12,308 nucleotides of DNA from Alphaproteobacteria bacterium (lineage in GTDB: Bacteria; Pseudomonadota; Alphaproteobacteria; Micropepsales; Micropepsaceae), in assembly GCA_017307315.1 (NCBI GenBank), contig JAFKFF010000045.1:1-12308 (forward strand), given 5' to 3'. The notes under the pieces are model-generated. The model saw only the letters and a program-made list of their open reading frames with translations, made no database searches and had not been told where the DNA came from. The position numbers and the translations under genes were made by a program. Below are positions 1 to 6,737 of the stretch, in pieces. Numbering within the stretch: position 1 is the first letter of the stretch; every line of letters starts with the position of its first letter.

Positions 1-196
1 GGCGTCCAAGGACGTGACTTACTGGTCCCGCTCGCGCCAGAAGGTCTGGCGCAAGGGCGAAACCAGCGGCCATACCCAGCGGCTGGTCGAGGCGCTGGTG
101 GATTGCGACGGCGATGTGGTGCTCCTGAAGGTCGACCAGCTGGGACCGGCTTGCCACACCGGCGCACCAAGCTGCTTCTTCCGCCGCTTGGCCTGA
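1..196 (+). CDS. hisI: Phosphoribosyl-AMP cyclohydrolase, C-terminal part (5' end outside window)
   Basis: HisI opens the adenine ring of phosphoribosyl-AMP, the third step of histidine biosynthesis, in the cytosol. The reading frame enters from the left edge (first whole codon at base 2) and ends at TGA 194-196, leaving about 64 residues. The family signature is clear: a YWSRSR motif, then KGETSGH, then DCDGD, and a terminal GPACHTG..SCF block. The cysteines of these last blocks are the known zinc ligands of the family. The protein ends just after the SCFFRRL block, where HisI proteins normally end, so the 3' end is intact. A GTG at 14-16 lies inside the conserved domain and is not a start. 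The next gene is on the same strand about 75 bases on; a candidate promoter between them suggests it need not be co-transcribed. The identity is secure; only the N-terminal part is unseen. Confidence 0.95.
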   Translation, partial: ASKDVTYWSRSRQKVWRKGETSGHTQRLVEALVDCDGDVVLLKVDQLGPACHTGAPSCFFRRLA

Positions 197-217
197 ACGA
201 AGCGCGGTTTCATGCGC

Positions 218-223
218 TATAAT
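218..223 (+). promoter_or_regulatory. Candidate -10 box upstream of the AI-2E family gene
   Basis: A perfect TATAAT lies at 218-223, unusual in such GC-rich DNA, in the gap between hisI and the AI-2E family gene. No good -35 box is visible: sequences 17-19 bases upstream match TTGACA in only about three positions. Transcription from it would begin near 230, leaving about 40 bases before the preferred ATG at 271. This is inference from sequence alone. Confidence 0.35.
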
Positions 224-270
224 GGAATCGCGCCGCGCCTGTGCGGCGATGGAGCGCCGCACGAGCCGCC

Positions 271-2100
271 ATGCCAGCCCGGATTCCCGCGACCGACACG
301 TTGACGCCCAAATTCATGACCGCCGTGATCGCAGTGATCGTGGTGTGCGGGCTTTATTTCGGCCGTCCGGTGCTGATGCCCTTGGCGCTGGCGGTTCTGA
401 TGTCCTTCGCCATCGCCCCCCTGGTGGGCCTGCTGCGCCATTTGCGGCTGGGCCATGTTCCCGCCGTGCTCCTCAGCCTGGCCATGGCGTTGGTCATCCT
501 GTCGGCGGTGGGCGCGTTCGTCGGATCGCAATTTGCGGGCCTGGCCTCCGATCTTCCGCGTTATCAGACCAATATCGGCCACAAGATCCAATCCATCCGG
601 GGCTCGACCGATGGAACCATCGCGCGGATCAACCAGACCATCGAAGCCCTGGCCGACCAGATTACCGGCGTCCGCGAGCAGCAGGCGGCGCCCCCGACCG
701 GCGCGGTGCCGGAGGAAAAACCCGTCCCCGTGGTAATCCGCCGCCAGGGGCTGGCGCCCTGGGCCGTGGCGCAAAGCATTCTCGGCCCGCTTCTCGAGCC
801 GCTCGCGACGCTGGCGCTGGTGCTGGTCTTCGTCGCCTTCATCATGCTGCAGAAGGACGATCTGCGCGATCGCTTCGTGCGGCTGGCGGGATCGGGCGAT
901 ATGCAGCGCACCGCCGTCGCGCTGGACGAAGCCGCATCGCGGCTTTCGCATTACCTGGCGCTCCAGACGATCATCAACGCGTCCTTCGGCCTGACCATCG
1001 GGGTCGGCTTGTGGCTGATCGGGGTTCCCAACTCCGGCTTGTGGGCCTTGATCGGCATGCTGATGCGCTTCGTTCCTTACGTCGGTGTGCCCATCGCCTT
1101 CCTCTTTCCCGCAACCTTGGCGGTGGCGGTCGATCCGGGCTGGTCGATGCTGTTTTGGGTGATGGCTCTGTTCGGCGGGGTCGAGGCCATTGTCGGCCAG
1201 ATGATCGAGCCTTTCGTCTATGGCCGCAGCATGGGCCTTTCGGCCGTGGCCGTGGTGGTGGCGGCGGTGTTCTGGACCTGGCTGTGGGGGCCGGTGGGCC
1301 TTCTGCTGTCGACGCCGCTCACCATGTGTTTCGTGGTGCTGGGACGTCATATCGAGAGCCTGAAATTCCTGGACGTGATGCTCGGCGACACCCCGGCGCT
1401 CAAGATCGAGGAGAGTCTCTATCTGCGGATGCTGGCGGAAAACCCGGAAGACGCGACCGAGGACGCGGAGGAATTCCTGCGCGGCAGTACGCTCGCCGCG
1501 TATTACGACGAGGTGGTGGCGAAGTCGCTTATGCTCGCCCAGGCCGATGTCAATCGCGATGCCCTGGATGCGACCCGCCAGGCGCGCATTCGCGACGCCA
1601 TCAGAAGCGTGGTTCTCAACCTCTCGGAGCGCAATGAGGACACCGGCATCAAGCGGGTGGATCTGGCGCCGAGCTGGGCGGGCAAGCCTGTTCTCTGCAT
1701 CGCGGGCCGCGGCCCTTTGGATGAAGCCGCCGCCTTCCTTCTGGTGGACATGCTGGGAAAATACGGCGTGGGCGCCGCGGTGGTTTCCTCGGACCAGGCT
1801 TCGGCGGCGCAGATCGACTCCCTGGACATGACCGGGGTCCAGATCGTCTGCGTTTCCTATCTGGAGCCTGGCACCTACAAGAATGCCCGCTATCAGGTCC
1901 GCCGGCTGCGCAAGCGCGCGCCCGGCGTTCCGGTCATGACCGTCTTCTGGGGATTGGGCGATGATCATTCGCGCTACCTGGACAGCATCGAGGCGACGGA
2001 AAGCGATGTCGTCACCACAGGATTGAAGGAAACCATCCATCACATCCTGGTTTTCGCGCGCCGCGCAAAGCTGCCCGCGCAAGAGGTGGCGGCGCAGTAG
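271..2100 (+). CDS. AI-2E family transporter (PerM/YdiK type) with C-terminal soluble extension
   Basis: Integral inner-membrane protein of the AI-2E/PerM family, whose members are proposed exporters or cation antiporters; the substrate here is unknown. From ATG 271 the product is 609 residues, against roughly 350-400 for ordinary family members. Residues about 15-360 hold the membrane domain: hydrophobic segments near 16-50, 65-90, a loop with a PPTGAVPEEKPVPV stretch, then segments near 175-195, 230-255, 255-290, 290-310 and 325-360. The late family motifs are present (RFVPYVGVPIAF, then GQMIEPFVYGRSMGLS and the LSTPLT block). After an acidic linker (about 375-440), residues 470-600 form an alpha/beta-looking soluble domain with short beta strands (PVLCIAG, GAAVVSS, QIVCVSY, VPVMTVFW), recalling a Rossmann or B12-binding-like fold. 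The cobalamin motif DxHxxG is absent. An in-frame GTG at 241 would add ten residues; neither start has a good ribosome binding site. Family is secure, function and start are not. Confidence 0.9.
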   Translation: MPARIPATDTLTPKFMTAVIAVIVVCGLYFGRPVLMPLALAVLMSFAIAPLVGLLRHLRLGHVPAVLLSLAMALVILSAVGAFVGSQFAGLASDLPRYQTNIGHKIQSIRGSTDGTIARINQTIEALADQITGVREQQAAPPTGAVPEEKPVPVVIRRQGLAPWAVAQSILGPLLEPLATLALVLVFVAFIMLQKDDLRDRFVRLAGSGDMQRTAVALDEAASRLSHYLALQTIINASFGLTIGVGLWLIGVPNSGLWALIGMLMRFVPYVGVPIAFLFPATLAVAVDPGWSMLFWVMALFGGVEAIVGQMIEPFVYGRSMGLSAVAVVVAAVFWTWLWGPVGLLLSTPLTMCFVVLGRHIESLKFLDVMLGDTPALKIEESLYLRMLAENPEDATEDAEEFLRGSTLAAYYDEVVAKSLMLAQADVNRDALDATRQARIRDAIRSVVLNLSERNEDTGIKRVDLAPSWAGKPVLCIAGRGPLDEAAAFLLVDMLGKYGVGAAVVSSDQASAAQIDSLDMTGVQIVCVSYLEPGTYKNARYQVRRLRKRAPGVPVMTVFWGLGDDHSRYLDSIEATESDVVTTGLKETIHHILVFARRAKLPAQEVAAQ

Positions 2101-2143
2101 CCCAAGCTCTTCCCAAGCGGGATCGACATGTTGGCGCCCACTC

Positions 2144-2160
2144 GCATCGCTTCGCGATGC
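2144..2160. repeat. Perfect short palindrome (7-bp stem, 3-nt loop)
   Basis: GCATCGC, TTC, GCGATGC forms a perfect hairpin in the gap between the AI-2E family gene and the tRNA-Arg gene. No T tract follows on either strand, so it is not a classical intrinsic terminator. It is the outermost member of a series of palindromes surrounding this tRNA. Confidence 0.7.
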
Positions 2161-2171
2161 TCCGTGGCGCT

Positions 2172-2208
2172 CAGTTTCTCTAAGCTCGCTTCGCTCGCTA
2201 AGAGAAAC

Positions 2209-2210
<2 letters not shown>
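2172..2210 (-). repeat. Long hairpin abutting the 3' end of tRNA-Arg
   Basis: CAGTTTCTCT at 2172-2181 pairs perfectly with AGAGAAACTG at 2201-2210. Partial pairing continues inward (AGC at 2183-2185 with GCT at 2197-2199, after an A-A mismatch). On the minus strand, the tRNA direction, the arm begins with the last two bases of the encoded CCA, so the hairpin starts inside the mature tRNA end. No U run follows, which argues against a simple intrinsic terminator. It may be a repeat element or a 3' processing structure. Confidence 0.75.
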
Positions 2211-2285
<75 letters not shown>

Positions 2286-2356
2286 TTGCGCACAGTTCAG
2301 GTCAATGGCTTACGCTATTAGAACGATTTTTCAAGGCTGCCGCTCGCTTTTGGCTC

Positions 2357-2408
2357 GCGGCGTTCGCCGCTCGAAATGGTCCACCGGACCATTTCGTCCG
2401 CTTCGCGG
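2357..2408. repeat. Cluster of three palindromes between tRNA-Arg and its partial copy
   Basis: Three hairpins follow each other closely. GCGGCG-TT-CGCCGC lies at 2357-2370. A perfect 11-bp stem, CGAAATGGTCC with a 3-nt ACC loop and its complement, lies at 2372-2396. CCGC-TTC-GCGG lies at 2398-2408. The dense stem-loops with TTC or TT loops resemble REP-type intergenic repeats found near tRNA genes in alphaproteobacteria. No open reading frame here is convincing. Whether these units recur elsewhere in the genome cannot be seen from this window. Confidence 0.75.
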
Positions 2409-2419
2409 TCGCGGCTCAC

Positions 2420-2448
2420 GGTGCTCTATCCAGCTGAGCTACGGAGTC
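2420..2448 (-). pseudogene. Partial duplicate of the tRNA-Arg 5' end
   Basis: The 29 bases at 2420-2448 match 2257-2285 exactly. Read on the minus strand they are the tRNA's 5' acceptor strand, the whole D arm and the first two bases of the anticodon stem. After that the two sequences diverge completely: here the sequence runs into the palindrome cluster, and no anticodon loop or T arm follows. This is therefore a tRNA fragment, not a gene. The distance between the two 5' ends is 163 bp. Confidence 0.85.
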
Positions 2449-2499
2449 CTGGCGCCAGTCTAAACCGAAACGCCTCAAATTTTCAGCCAGTAAGCGGTC

Positions 2500-2805
2500 T
2501 CAGTGCGACCAGGGCTGCTTGCGGTCGAAGCGGAAATTATCGGAATAGGCTTTGGGCCGCGGTCTGGCCAGATGCGGCTCGAAGACCTGGAAGGGAATGC
2601 CATGTTTCTCGGCATAGGCCACGGCTTCATCCTTGGTATCGAATTCCAGCGCCAGCTGCTGGCGCATGTCGTTGGAACTGGTCCAGCCCATCAGGGGATC
2701 GGGCACGCGCGCCGTCTCGGGTTCGAATTCCAGGACCCACAATTTGGTCCGCGCCTTGCCGGATTGCATGGCATTCTTGGCCGGCTTGTAGATGCGCGCG
2801 CGCAT
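2500..2805 (-). CDS. Complex I accessory subunit, NDUFS4-like (ETC complex I subunit conserved region)
   Basis: A 101-residue protein matching the 'ETC complex I subunit conserved region' family, the bacterial counterpart of mitochondrial NDUFS4 (18-kDa subunit). It is a peripheral subunit on the hydrophilic arm of NADH:ubiquinone oxidoreductase and occurs in alphaproteobacteria and mitochondria. Visible family features are the N-terminal RIYKPAKNAMQSG, then WVLEFEP, then DPLMGWTSSNDMRQQ, then the AVAYAEKHG segment and the C-terminal PKAYSDNFRFDRKQPWSH. It is full length. ATG 2805 is chosen because GGAGA (complement of 2811-2815) lies five bases upstream and the protein starts directly with the family's MRARIYKP; the open frame continues upstream to 2961 but shows no homology there. 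It stands alone, away from the nuo genes, which is common for this subunit. Identity is secure. Confidence 0.94.
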   Translation of the reverse strand: MRARIYKPAKNAMQSGKARTKLWVLEFEPETARVPDPLMGWTSSNDMRQQLALEFDTKDEAVAYAEKHGIPFQVFEPHLARPRPKAYSDNFRFDRKQPWSH

Positions 2806-2810
2806 GGGAC

Positions 2811-2815
2811 TCTCC
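2811..2815 (-). promoter_or_regulatory. Ribosome binding site deciding the start of the NDUFS4-like gene
   Basis: GGAGA on the minus strand, five bases before ATG 2805. It favours this ATG over in-frame starts further upstream (frame open to 2961). Confidence 0.6.
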
Positions 2816-2994
2816 GCGGATCGCCGCCCTCCATTTGGGTGGCGCGTGACCTTCCGGCCCCAGATAATGGATCGCGCCGCCAAGTGCAACGCCGGGAAGT
2901 TTGAGCGCGACAGCCATCCGGAATTCGCCGGATTCGCCTCAAAAAACACCCATCGGAGCACGGAACGGGACGGTCCGGACCCGGAGGAGCCCGG

Positions 2995-4230
2995 TCAGCC
3001 TGCCATGGTCCGGAGCGCCTCCACCAGGCGGTCGACCTCGGCTTCGCGCGTGAAAACGGCGCAAGTCACGCGGATGCAGGAACCGCTGGCGACGCCCGAC
3101 CGCTCCACCGTGAAGATGTTGAAGCGTTTCAGCAATGTCTCGGCGTCCGCGATGTTCTGGGCGTGGCTGGTATGGCCGTGCAGGCGAAACGAGGTGATTC
3201 CGGATGTGAGGCGCGGATCGGACGGCGTGAGAATCTCGATGCGGCCCCGCAATTCCTCCGCCCAGCGGTCGCGCAGGTGACGCAGCCGCGCTTCCTTGAC
3301 CGGCGCGCCGATTGTCTCGTGAAAATCCAGCGCATCGTCCAGCGCCAGGAAAGCGGCGAAGTTGGAGGTGCCGGTATGAATTCTGGCGCGGATATCGGCT
3401 TGCGCAAAGCCGCCATTGCCGATGGCGGCGTCGATGTCGCCGATCCGGCTGCGCCGAACATACATCAGTCCGGTGCCGACCGGGGCGCCGATCCATTTCT
3501 GGCACGTCAGGGCGACGAAATCCGCCTTGAGATCGTCCAGCTTGAAATCGAGCTGGCCCCAGGCATGGGCGGAATCCACGATTACATCCACGCCCCTCTT
3601 GCGCGCCATCGCCACGATTTCGGGCACCGGCAGAACCAGCCCGGTGCGATGGCTGACATGGGTCAGCAGCATCAGGCGCACCTTGGGATGGGCCTTCAAC
3701 GCCGCTTCATAGGTGTCGATCAGATTCTGATGCGTTGCCGGCTCAGACAGCGCGATGCGCACGACATCGACGCCGCGATGCACCCCCAGCCAATCGAACG
3801 CGGCCTGGGTGCTGTCATAATCCAGGTCGGCGTAGAGGACCGCATCGCCAGGCTTGAGGCGGTTATAGCCGTTGATCAGTGTCATCAGGGATTCGGTGGC
3901 GCCCCTCGTGAAGGCAATCTCCTCCAAAGCCACACCCAGGTCGCGGGCAGCGCGCCCGCGCACTTTCTCCAGATCGGCATCGAATTGCCGGCGCGCGTAA
4001 AAGGAATTGCGCCGGTTTACCATTTCCGTCTTGCGGCGATACGCCTCCAACACCGACCTCGGCATCATGCCCCACATGCCGTTCTCGAACGGCACGATCT
4101 CGCGCGTCATGTCGAATTGAGCGGCGATTGCATCCCAATATTTGGAATCGAGGGGCATGGCAGGGCCGGTTGCCGGAGCAGCCCGGGCGGCGGCCGGCCC
4201 CAACAACAATGCGGCGGAAGGACGGGACAA
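2995..4230 (-). CDS. Class V aminotransferase-fold PLP enzyme, isopenicillin N epimerase-like, with signal-like N-terminus
   Basis: PLP-dependent enzyme of the class V aminotransferase fold, in the branch with cysteine desulfurases and isopenicillin N epimerase; the substrate cannot be told. From TTG 4230 it has 411 residues. Residues 1-18 (SAALLLGPAAARA followed by AP) resemble the end of an export signal with an AxA-type site. The catalytic domain starts near 28. FTRGATESL (107-115) is the cofactor phosphate-binding region. Asp219 and His222 in VDSAHAWGQ contact the PLP ring. Lys245 in CQKWIGAPVG is the expected Schiff-base lysine. IHTGTSN (284-290) and CIRVTC (385-390, with substrate-carboxylate Arg387) follow. 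No ATG or GTG exists in frame before 4230, and no twin-arginine motif is seen; ATG 4158 would give a cytosolic form beginning MPLDSKYWDAI. Neither start has a strong ribosome binding site. The tRNA-Pro gene lies divergently 61 bases upstream. Family is secure; start, location and substrate are open. Confidence 0.88.
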   Translation of the reverse strand: MSRPSAALLLGPAAARAAPATGPAMPLDSKYWDAIAAQFDMTREIVPFENGMWGMMPRSVLEAYRRKTEMVNRRNSFYARRQFDADLEKVRGRAARDLGVALEEIAFTRGATESLMTLINGYNRLKPGDAVLYADLDYDSTQAAFDWLGVHRGVDVVRIALSEPATHQNLIDTYEAALKAHPKVRLMLLTHVSHRTGLVLPVPEIVAMARKRGVDVIVDSAHAWGQLDFKLDDLKADFVALTCQKWIGAPVGTGLMYVRRSRIGDIDAAIGNGGFAQADIRARIHTGTSNFAAFLALDDALDFHETIGAPVKEARLRHLRDRWAEELRGRIEILTPSDPRLTSGITSFRLHGHTSHAQNIADAETLLKRFNIFTVERSGVASGSCIRVTCAVFTREAEVDRLVEALRTMAG

Positions 4231-4291
4231 GCCTGTCGGTTGCCCAGCTTCTTTGCAGCGTGTAAGGAACGAGCCAAATCCGGCAAAAAAC

Positions 4292-4368
4292 CGGAGCGTA
4301 GCGCAGCCTGGTAGCGCATCTGCTTTGGGAGCAGAGGGTCGCGTGTTCGAATCACGCCGCTCCGACCA
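4292..4368 (+). tRNA. tRNA-Pro (anticodon TGG)
   Basis: A 77-base cloverleaf with encoded CCA. The acceptor stem CGGAGCG/CGCTCCG is perfect over seven pairs. The D arm is GCGC...GCGC. The anticodon stem TCTGC/GCAGA encloses loop TTTGGGA, giving anticodon TGG. The T arm GCGTG-TTCGAAT-CACGC is perfect. The discriminator is A. It lies divergently next to the class V PLP enzyme gene and convergently with the DUF192 gene. Confidence 0.97.
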
Positions 4369-4446
4369 TCTTTCTGATCCTGTACTCGGTCAGACCCTCT
4401 CCGGGACGTGTCACGACGGACGCGTCGAGGCCAGCCGGCCCGGCCG

Positions 4447-4926
4447 TCAGCGGGCCTTCGACTTCAAGTTCGGGGCCTGGACTTTCGCTCCCTCGATGAT
4501 CCCCAGTTCCGCCGCCCGCCCGCCATTCAGCTCTATCACCAGCTGGACGGGCTCGCCGGAAGGAATGTTTGCCCGCGAATAGGGCGTGGCATTGGCCTTG
4601 ATCCGCGCCACGGTGCCGTCCGCCCGGACGAACAGCATGTCCAAAGGCAGGACGGTGTTCTCCATCCAGAAGCTGACCAGTTGCGGGGTGTGAAAATCGA
4701 ACAGCATGCCGGCGTCCGGCGCCATGGCGGTGCGGTACATCAAGCCCTTCTCCCGGCTTTCCTCGTCCGCCGCCACTTCGACGGTGAAGGCATGGGGACC
4801 GGCCTTGGTCTGGATGGTGATAGTCTCGAGTGGCAAGCCGGAGGGCGCGGTCGCCGGCGCGGCGGAAGCGATCGCGGGAATAACGAGCGGCATCAGGAAA
4901 ACAAGTGCGGAGAGCGGGGCGCGCAT
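4447..4926 (-). CDS. DUF192 family protein, exported
   Basis: A 159-residue protein of the DUF192 family, whose biochemical role is not established. Residues 1-22 form a typical Sec signal peptide: a short basic start, a hydrophobic core (LSALVFLMPLVIPAIA), and likely cleavage after ASA. The mature part carries all the family blocks: FTVEVAADEESREKGLMYR (47-65), DAGMLFDF (71-78), the FWMENTVLPLDMLFV core (86-100) and the late LVIELNGG (129-136). Length is normal for the family. The protein is expected to be periplasmic. It lies 66 bases downstream of the double cold-shock gene on the same strand, so the pair may be co-transcribed; this pairing is one I recall from other alphaproteobacteria. 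ATG 4926 is preceded only by a weak GGGAAA. Assignment to the family is firm. Confidence 0.93.
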   Translation of the reverse strand: MRAPLSALVFLMPLVIPAIASAAPATAPSGLPLETITIQTKAGPHAFTVEVAADEESREKGLMYRTAMAPDAGMLFDFHTPQLVSFWMENTVLPLDMLFVRADGTVARIKANATPYSRANIPSGEPVQLVIELNGGRAAELGIIEGAKVQAPNLKSKAR

Positions 4927-4992
4927 GGGCAGGTTTCCCGGTGAATCCGCCTCTGCTTAGAAGCCGCGGATGCTAAAATCAATCAGCCCGCA

Positions 4993-5538
4993 TCAATCCC
5001 GCAGTTCGACGGCGGCCGCCAGCGCCCCTTTCGGCCCGTTGCCGACGCGGAAGCGGACAGCCTGGCCTTGCCGCAATTCGCCGATGCCACAGGCCCTGAG
5101 CGTTTCCATATGCACAAAAATGTCCGCCGTGCCGGGACCCTGGGAGAGGAAACCGTAACCTTTGGCGCGGTTGAACCATTTGACCGTTCCGGCATGCCAA
5201 TCTCCTTCCGGCTCGGCGACGGGCGGCTCTGTCCGGGCGGGTGCCGGCATGGCATGGGCCGTGGAATTGTCCAGGGAGACGAGCCGGCTTGCCTGCAAAC
5301 CGCGGGGACCGGGGATCACCTCGCAGGTCACCGTGGCGCCTTCCTTGACGGTCTTGAAGCCGGATTGCCGCACGCAGGCCTGGTGCAGCAGGATGTCCTG
5401 CGATCCGTCGGAAGGCGTGACGAAACCATAGCCCTTGATGAAATCGAACCACTTCACCTGGCCGTGGATTTTGGAGGCCATCTGCGGCGCGGAGGATTGT
5501 CGCGCGTCGGATGAGGACGGCTCGTCATCGCGTGCCAT
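4993..5538 (-). CDS. Double cold-shock-domain protein (CspA-like)
   Basis: A 181-residue cytosolic nucleic-acid-binding protein with two cold-shock domains; such proteins act as RNA chaperones. Domain 1 spans about 24-88, with GQVKWF, RNP1 KGYGFV (35-40) and RNP2 DILLHQ (48-53). A proline- and alanine-rich linker (about 90-112) joins it to domain 2 at about 115-180, with [10 protein letters not shown]1 KGYGFL (126-131) and RNP2 DIFVHM (139-144). Domain 2 is close to the CspA consensus; domain 1 is more diverged, with ILLHQ in place of the usual VFVH. The first 23 residues are polar and probably disordered. ATG 5538 is supported by a strong AGGAGG. A single CspA is about 70 residues, so the two-domain form fits the alphaproteobacterial type. 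The DUF192 gene follows on the same strand. Identity is secure. Confidence 0.95.
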   Translation of the reverse strand: MARDDEPSSSDARQSSAPQMASKIHGQVKWFDFIKGYGFVTPSDGSQDILLHQACVRQSGFKTVKEGATVTCEVIPGPRGLQASRLVSLDNSTAHAMPAPARTEPPVAEPEGDWHAGTVKWFNRAKGYGFLSQGPGTADIFVHMETLRACGIGELRQGQAVRFRVGNGPKGALAAAVELRD

Positions 5539-5543
5539 CGGAG

Positions 5544-5549
5544 CCTCCT
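5544..5549 (-). promoter_or_regulatory. Strong ribosome binding site of the double cold-shock gene
   Basis: A perfect AGGAGG on the minus strand, five bases before ATG 5538. It is the strongest site seen in the window and points to efficient translation and to this ATG rather than the internal one at residue 20. Confidence 0.75.
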
Positions 5550-5759
5550 GAATTGTTCTAGTTCTCGCCTGAACCTGCCATAATCAATCGGATTCGCAAC
5601 TCGATTTACAACACCCTCGCAGGAAATCTTCATGCCGGTCCGCCCTGTCGGCAGATGCGTCCCGCAACGGCATCACCGCAAGCGACCAGATGCCGCGCGG
5701 GATCGCGATACGATCTCTTGACGCTTGTACTTTTGTCCGGTGCGGCGGAAACTTTCGAC
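5550..5759. other. Divergent intergenic region between the cold-shock and XdhC genes
   Basis: About 210 bases that must hold the promoters for the leftward cold-shock/DUF192 pair and the rightward XdhC run. A TTGACG at about 5718-5723 could be a -35 box for the plus strand, but no matching -10 is visible. On the minus strand the AT-rich stretch around 5578-5612 is the most promoter-like part, again without a clear pair of boxes. A small inverted repeat GATCG-CGATA-CGATC lies near 5702-5716. I see no convincing riboswitch or small gene. Confidence 0.4.
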
Positions 5760-6074
5760 ATGAGCGAGGAACTTCAAACCGCGGCTACTTGGCTGAAAGC
5801 CGGGCACAAAGTCGCGCTGGGAACGGTGATCCGCACCTGGGGCTCGGCGCCGCGTCGGGCGGGAAGCCAGATCGCCGTGCGCGAGGATGGTGCGTTTCTG
5901 GGCTCGGTGTCGGGCGGTTGCGTCGAGACCGCGGTGATCCGGGCGGCGCTGGACAGCATCGCCGACGGCCAAAGCCGCGATCTGGAATTCGGCGTCAGCG
6001 ACGCGCAGGCCTGGGAGGTTGGGCTCGCCTGCGGCGGGCGCATCCGCGTGCGGGTCGAGGCCGTGACGGCATGA
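5760..6074 (+). CDS. XdhC/CoxI family protein, N-terminal-domain type
   Basis: A 104-residue protein equal to the XdhC_CoxI domain alone. XdhC-family proteins assist maturation of molybdenum hydroxylases such as xanthine dehydrogenase or CO dehydrogenase by binding, sulfurating and inserting the molybdenum cofactor in the cytosol. Family blocks are GTVIRTWGSAPRRAGS (21-36), GSVSGGCVE (48-56, with the conserved Cys54) and WEVGLACGGRIRV (85-97, with Cys91). In single-chain XdhC this domain is fused to a Rossmann-type domain; here that domain is the next gene, whose ATG overlaps this stop codon (ATGA at 6071-6074). ATG 5760 is chosen because the domain begins about 16 residues in; upstream in-frame starts add unconserved sequence. 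No hydroxylase structural gene is in the window, so the client enzyme is unknown. Confidence 0.92.
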   Translation: MSEELQTAATWLKAGHKVALGTVIRTWGSAPRRAGSQIAVREDGAFLGSVSGGCVETAVIRAALDSIADGQSRDLEFGVSDAQAWEVGLACGGRIRVRVEAVTA

Positions 6075-6736
6075 AGCGGAGCGTGCTGGAGACGCTGGCG
6101 CGGGATGGCGCGCGTGCCTGGGTACGGGCGCTCGATTGCGGCAATGGCGAGGAAAGGCTGATCGATCCGTTCACGGACGATACCCCGCTGGGACTGGCGG
6201 CGCGCAGGGCCGCCATCGCCGACATCAGCGCCGAAGCCGAGGCGGAGGGCCGCACCTGGTTCCTGGAAGTCCACAACCCGCCGCTGGAATTGGCTGTGAT
6301 CGGCGCGGTTCATATTGCTCAACCACTGGCCGCCATGGCGCGTCTGGCGAATTACCGGGTCCATGTGATCGACCCGCGCACCGCCTTCGCCACCGAAGCC
6401 CGGTTTCCCGGCGTGACGCTTCATTCGGATTGGCCGGACGAATTTTTCGCCGCAAGGCCGCCCTCGTCCCGCACCGCGCTGGTGGTCCTGGCCCATGATC
6501 CCAAAATCGACGATCCGGCTCTGGAGGCCGGCCTGCATTCGCCCGCCTTCTACATTGGCGCATTGGGCTCCAAGAGAACCCACGCGACGCGGCTGGAAAG
6601 GCTGGCGGCCCGCGGGTTCGGTCCGGACCTTCTCGCCCGCATCCGGGGTCCGGCCGGACTTCCCATCGGCGCCCGCAGCCCGGCCGAAATAGCGCTTTCG
6701 ATTTTGGCGCAAATGACCCAGACTCTGCGGGGCTGA
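6071..6736 (+). CDS. XdhC family protein, C-terminal Rossmann-domain type
   Basis: A 221-residue protein corresponding to the Rossmann-like XdhC_C domain. Motifs are LAVIGAVHIAQPL (74-86, the nucleotide-binding loop), VIDPRTAFA (99-107), VVLAHDPKID (138-147), YIGALGSKRTH (161-171) and GLPIGARSPAEIALSILAQM (196-215), all hallmarks of the family. In the full-length protein the glycine loop usually reads GAGH; here it reads GAVH, a modest variation. The start ATG overlaps the stop of the preceding XdhC_CoxI gene by four bases, so translation is probably coupled and the two products probably act as one split XdhC in molybdenum cofactor delivery. Just after the stop lies an inverted repeat, then the response regulator gene. 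Identity as family member is secure. Confidence 0.93.
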   Translation: MKRSVLETLARDGARAWVRALDCGNGEERLIDPFTDDTPLGLAARRAAIADISAEAEAEGRTWFLEVHNPPLELAVIGAVHIAQPLAAMARLANYRVHVIDPRTAFATEARFPGVTLHSDWPDEFFAARPPSSRTALVVLAHDPKIDDPALEAGLHSPAFYIGALGSKRTHATRLERLAARGFGPDLLARIRGPAGLPIGARSPAEIALSILAQMTQTLRG

Positions 6737-6737
6737 T

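Noticed and set aside
1681..2090. C-terminal domain of the AI-2E family protein as a true cobalamin-binding domain
   Set aside because: The strand pattern is reminiscent, but the DxHxxG motif needed for base-off cobalamin binding is not present.
2420..2448. The 29-bp tRNA repeat as an att site of an integrated element
   Set aside because: Only 134 bp separate it from the tRNA gene, it copies the 5' and not the 3' part, and no integrase gene is in the window.
2941..2946. A-run (T-run on the minus strand) downstream of the PLP enzyme gene as an intrinsic terminator
   Set aside because: The sequence just before it on the minus strand does not form a clean GC-rich stem, so I do not call a terminator.
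4279..4295. Small inverted repeat TCCGG-CAAAAAA-CCGGA before tRNA-Pro
   Set aside because: Only a 5-bp stem, overlapping the first bases of the tRNA acceptor stem; likely chance.
3163..4314. Plus-strand open frame opposite the class V PLP enzyme
   Set aside because: Codon-phase shadow; the minus strand has all PLP-enzyme motifs.
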